From Callipepla californica brunnescens (Eukaryota; Chordata; Aves; Galliformes; Odontophoridae), in the NCBI GenBank assembly GCA_023055505.1, contig JALIRH010000061.1, positions 2,503,501 through 2,567,500 on the forward strand: a stretch of 64,000 nucleotides of DNA, in the 5' to 3' direction. The translations under genes were made by a program, and so were the position numbers. This document shows, piece by piece, positions 63,823-64,000 of the stretch. Within the stretch, counting starts at the first letter, position 1, and every line of letters begins with the position of its first letter. Below the pieces are notes generated by a model. It had not been told where the DNA came from. It saw only the letters and a program-made list of their open reading frames with translations, and did not search any database.

Positions 63823-64000
63823 GATCTAATCCCCTTATAATATTTTCAAACTCGCAACTAATACTGCTCATTTATTTGTGATTGTTTAGCTATGTGATAG
63901 TTTGTCTGTGAAGTAAATATGAGGGCATGTGAGAAAAGACTTTTCATACTACATTTTATATCTGAATTTTTTTTTGTTTCATTCTTATAAAACAGCCAAC

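Larger units (their letters stand above)
55196..64000. other. Gene-poor intergenic sequence to the window end
   Basis: AT-rich DNA. A purine-rich tract is at 63569-63627 and a perfect 12-bp inverted repeat at 63794-63822. I recognise no coding exon, RNA gene or transposon. Confidence 0.65.

Noticed and set aside
1..64000. CRISPR array, prokaryotic operon, defence system or toxin cassette
   Set aside because: The sequence is vertebrate with spliced exons, LINEs and ERV LTRs; no regularly spaced repeats or bacterial-type gene packing exist.

Overview
The window is vertebrate nuclear DNA from a bird, most likely a galliform such as chicken. It is AT-rich and intron-dominated. It carries several 5'-truncated CR1 LINEs with the typical avian 3' tails, two copies of a mariner resembling the galliform element Galluhop, and ERV-type LTRs. 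The species assignment is inference; no alignment was run.

The only gene I can support is the 3' part of SLC6A15 (B0AT2/SBAT1/v7-3, a sodium-dependent branched-chain amino acid and proline transporter) on the + strand. Ten coding exons between 4057 and 19583 join with GT-AG introns and compatible phases. They give about 632 residues running from transmembrane helix 2 to the C-terminal tail. The N-terminus, helix 1 and the promoter lie upstream of base 1. The last exon continues into a 3' UTR of about 2.3 kb that probably ends after the AATAAA at 21872. A 1,300-bp mariner with an intact TA target duplication (20238-21537) sits inside this UTR.

Layout: 1-4056 is intron with a fossil MIR-like SINE and a CR1 scrap. 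4057-19583 holds coding exons and introns, with two adjacent CR1 fragments at 5757-6758. 19584-21895 is 3' UTR. From about 21.9 kb to the end there is no convincing gene: long AT-rich DNA with a probable solo LTR (26954-27525), a second LTR on the - strand (about 27980-28515), CR1s at 32957-34413, 35371-35618, 48406-48822 and 54372-55195, and an internally deleted mariner at 45751-46210. In mammals the 3' side of SLC6A15 faces a large gene desert toward TMTC2, and this stretch fits the avian equivalent.

I found no CRISPR array, operon, tRNA, rRNA or new multi-gene system. The most useful unusual observations are the mariner embedded in the transporter's 3' UTR, two CR1 copies flanked by clear direct repeats (12 and 8 bp), a short MITE-like mariner derivative, and a few CTCF-like and Pumilio-like motifs that could be tested.
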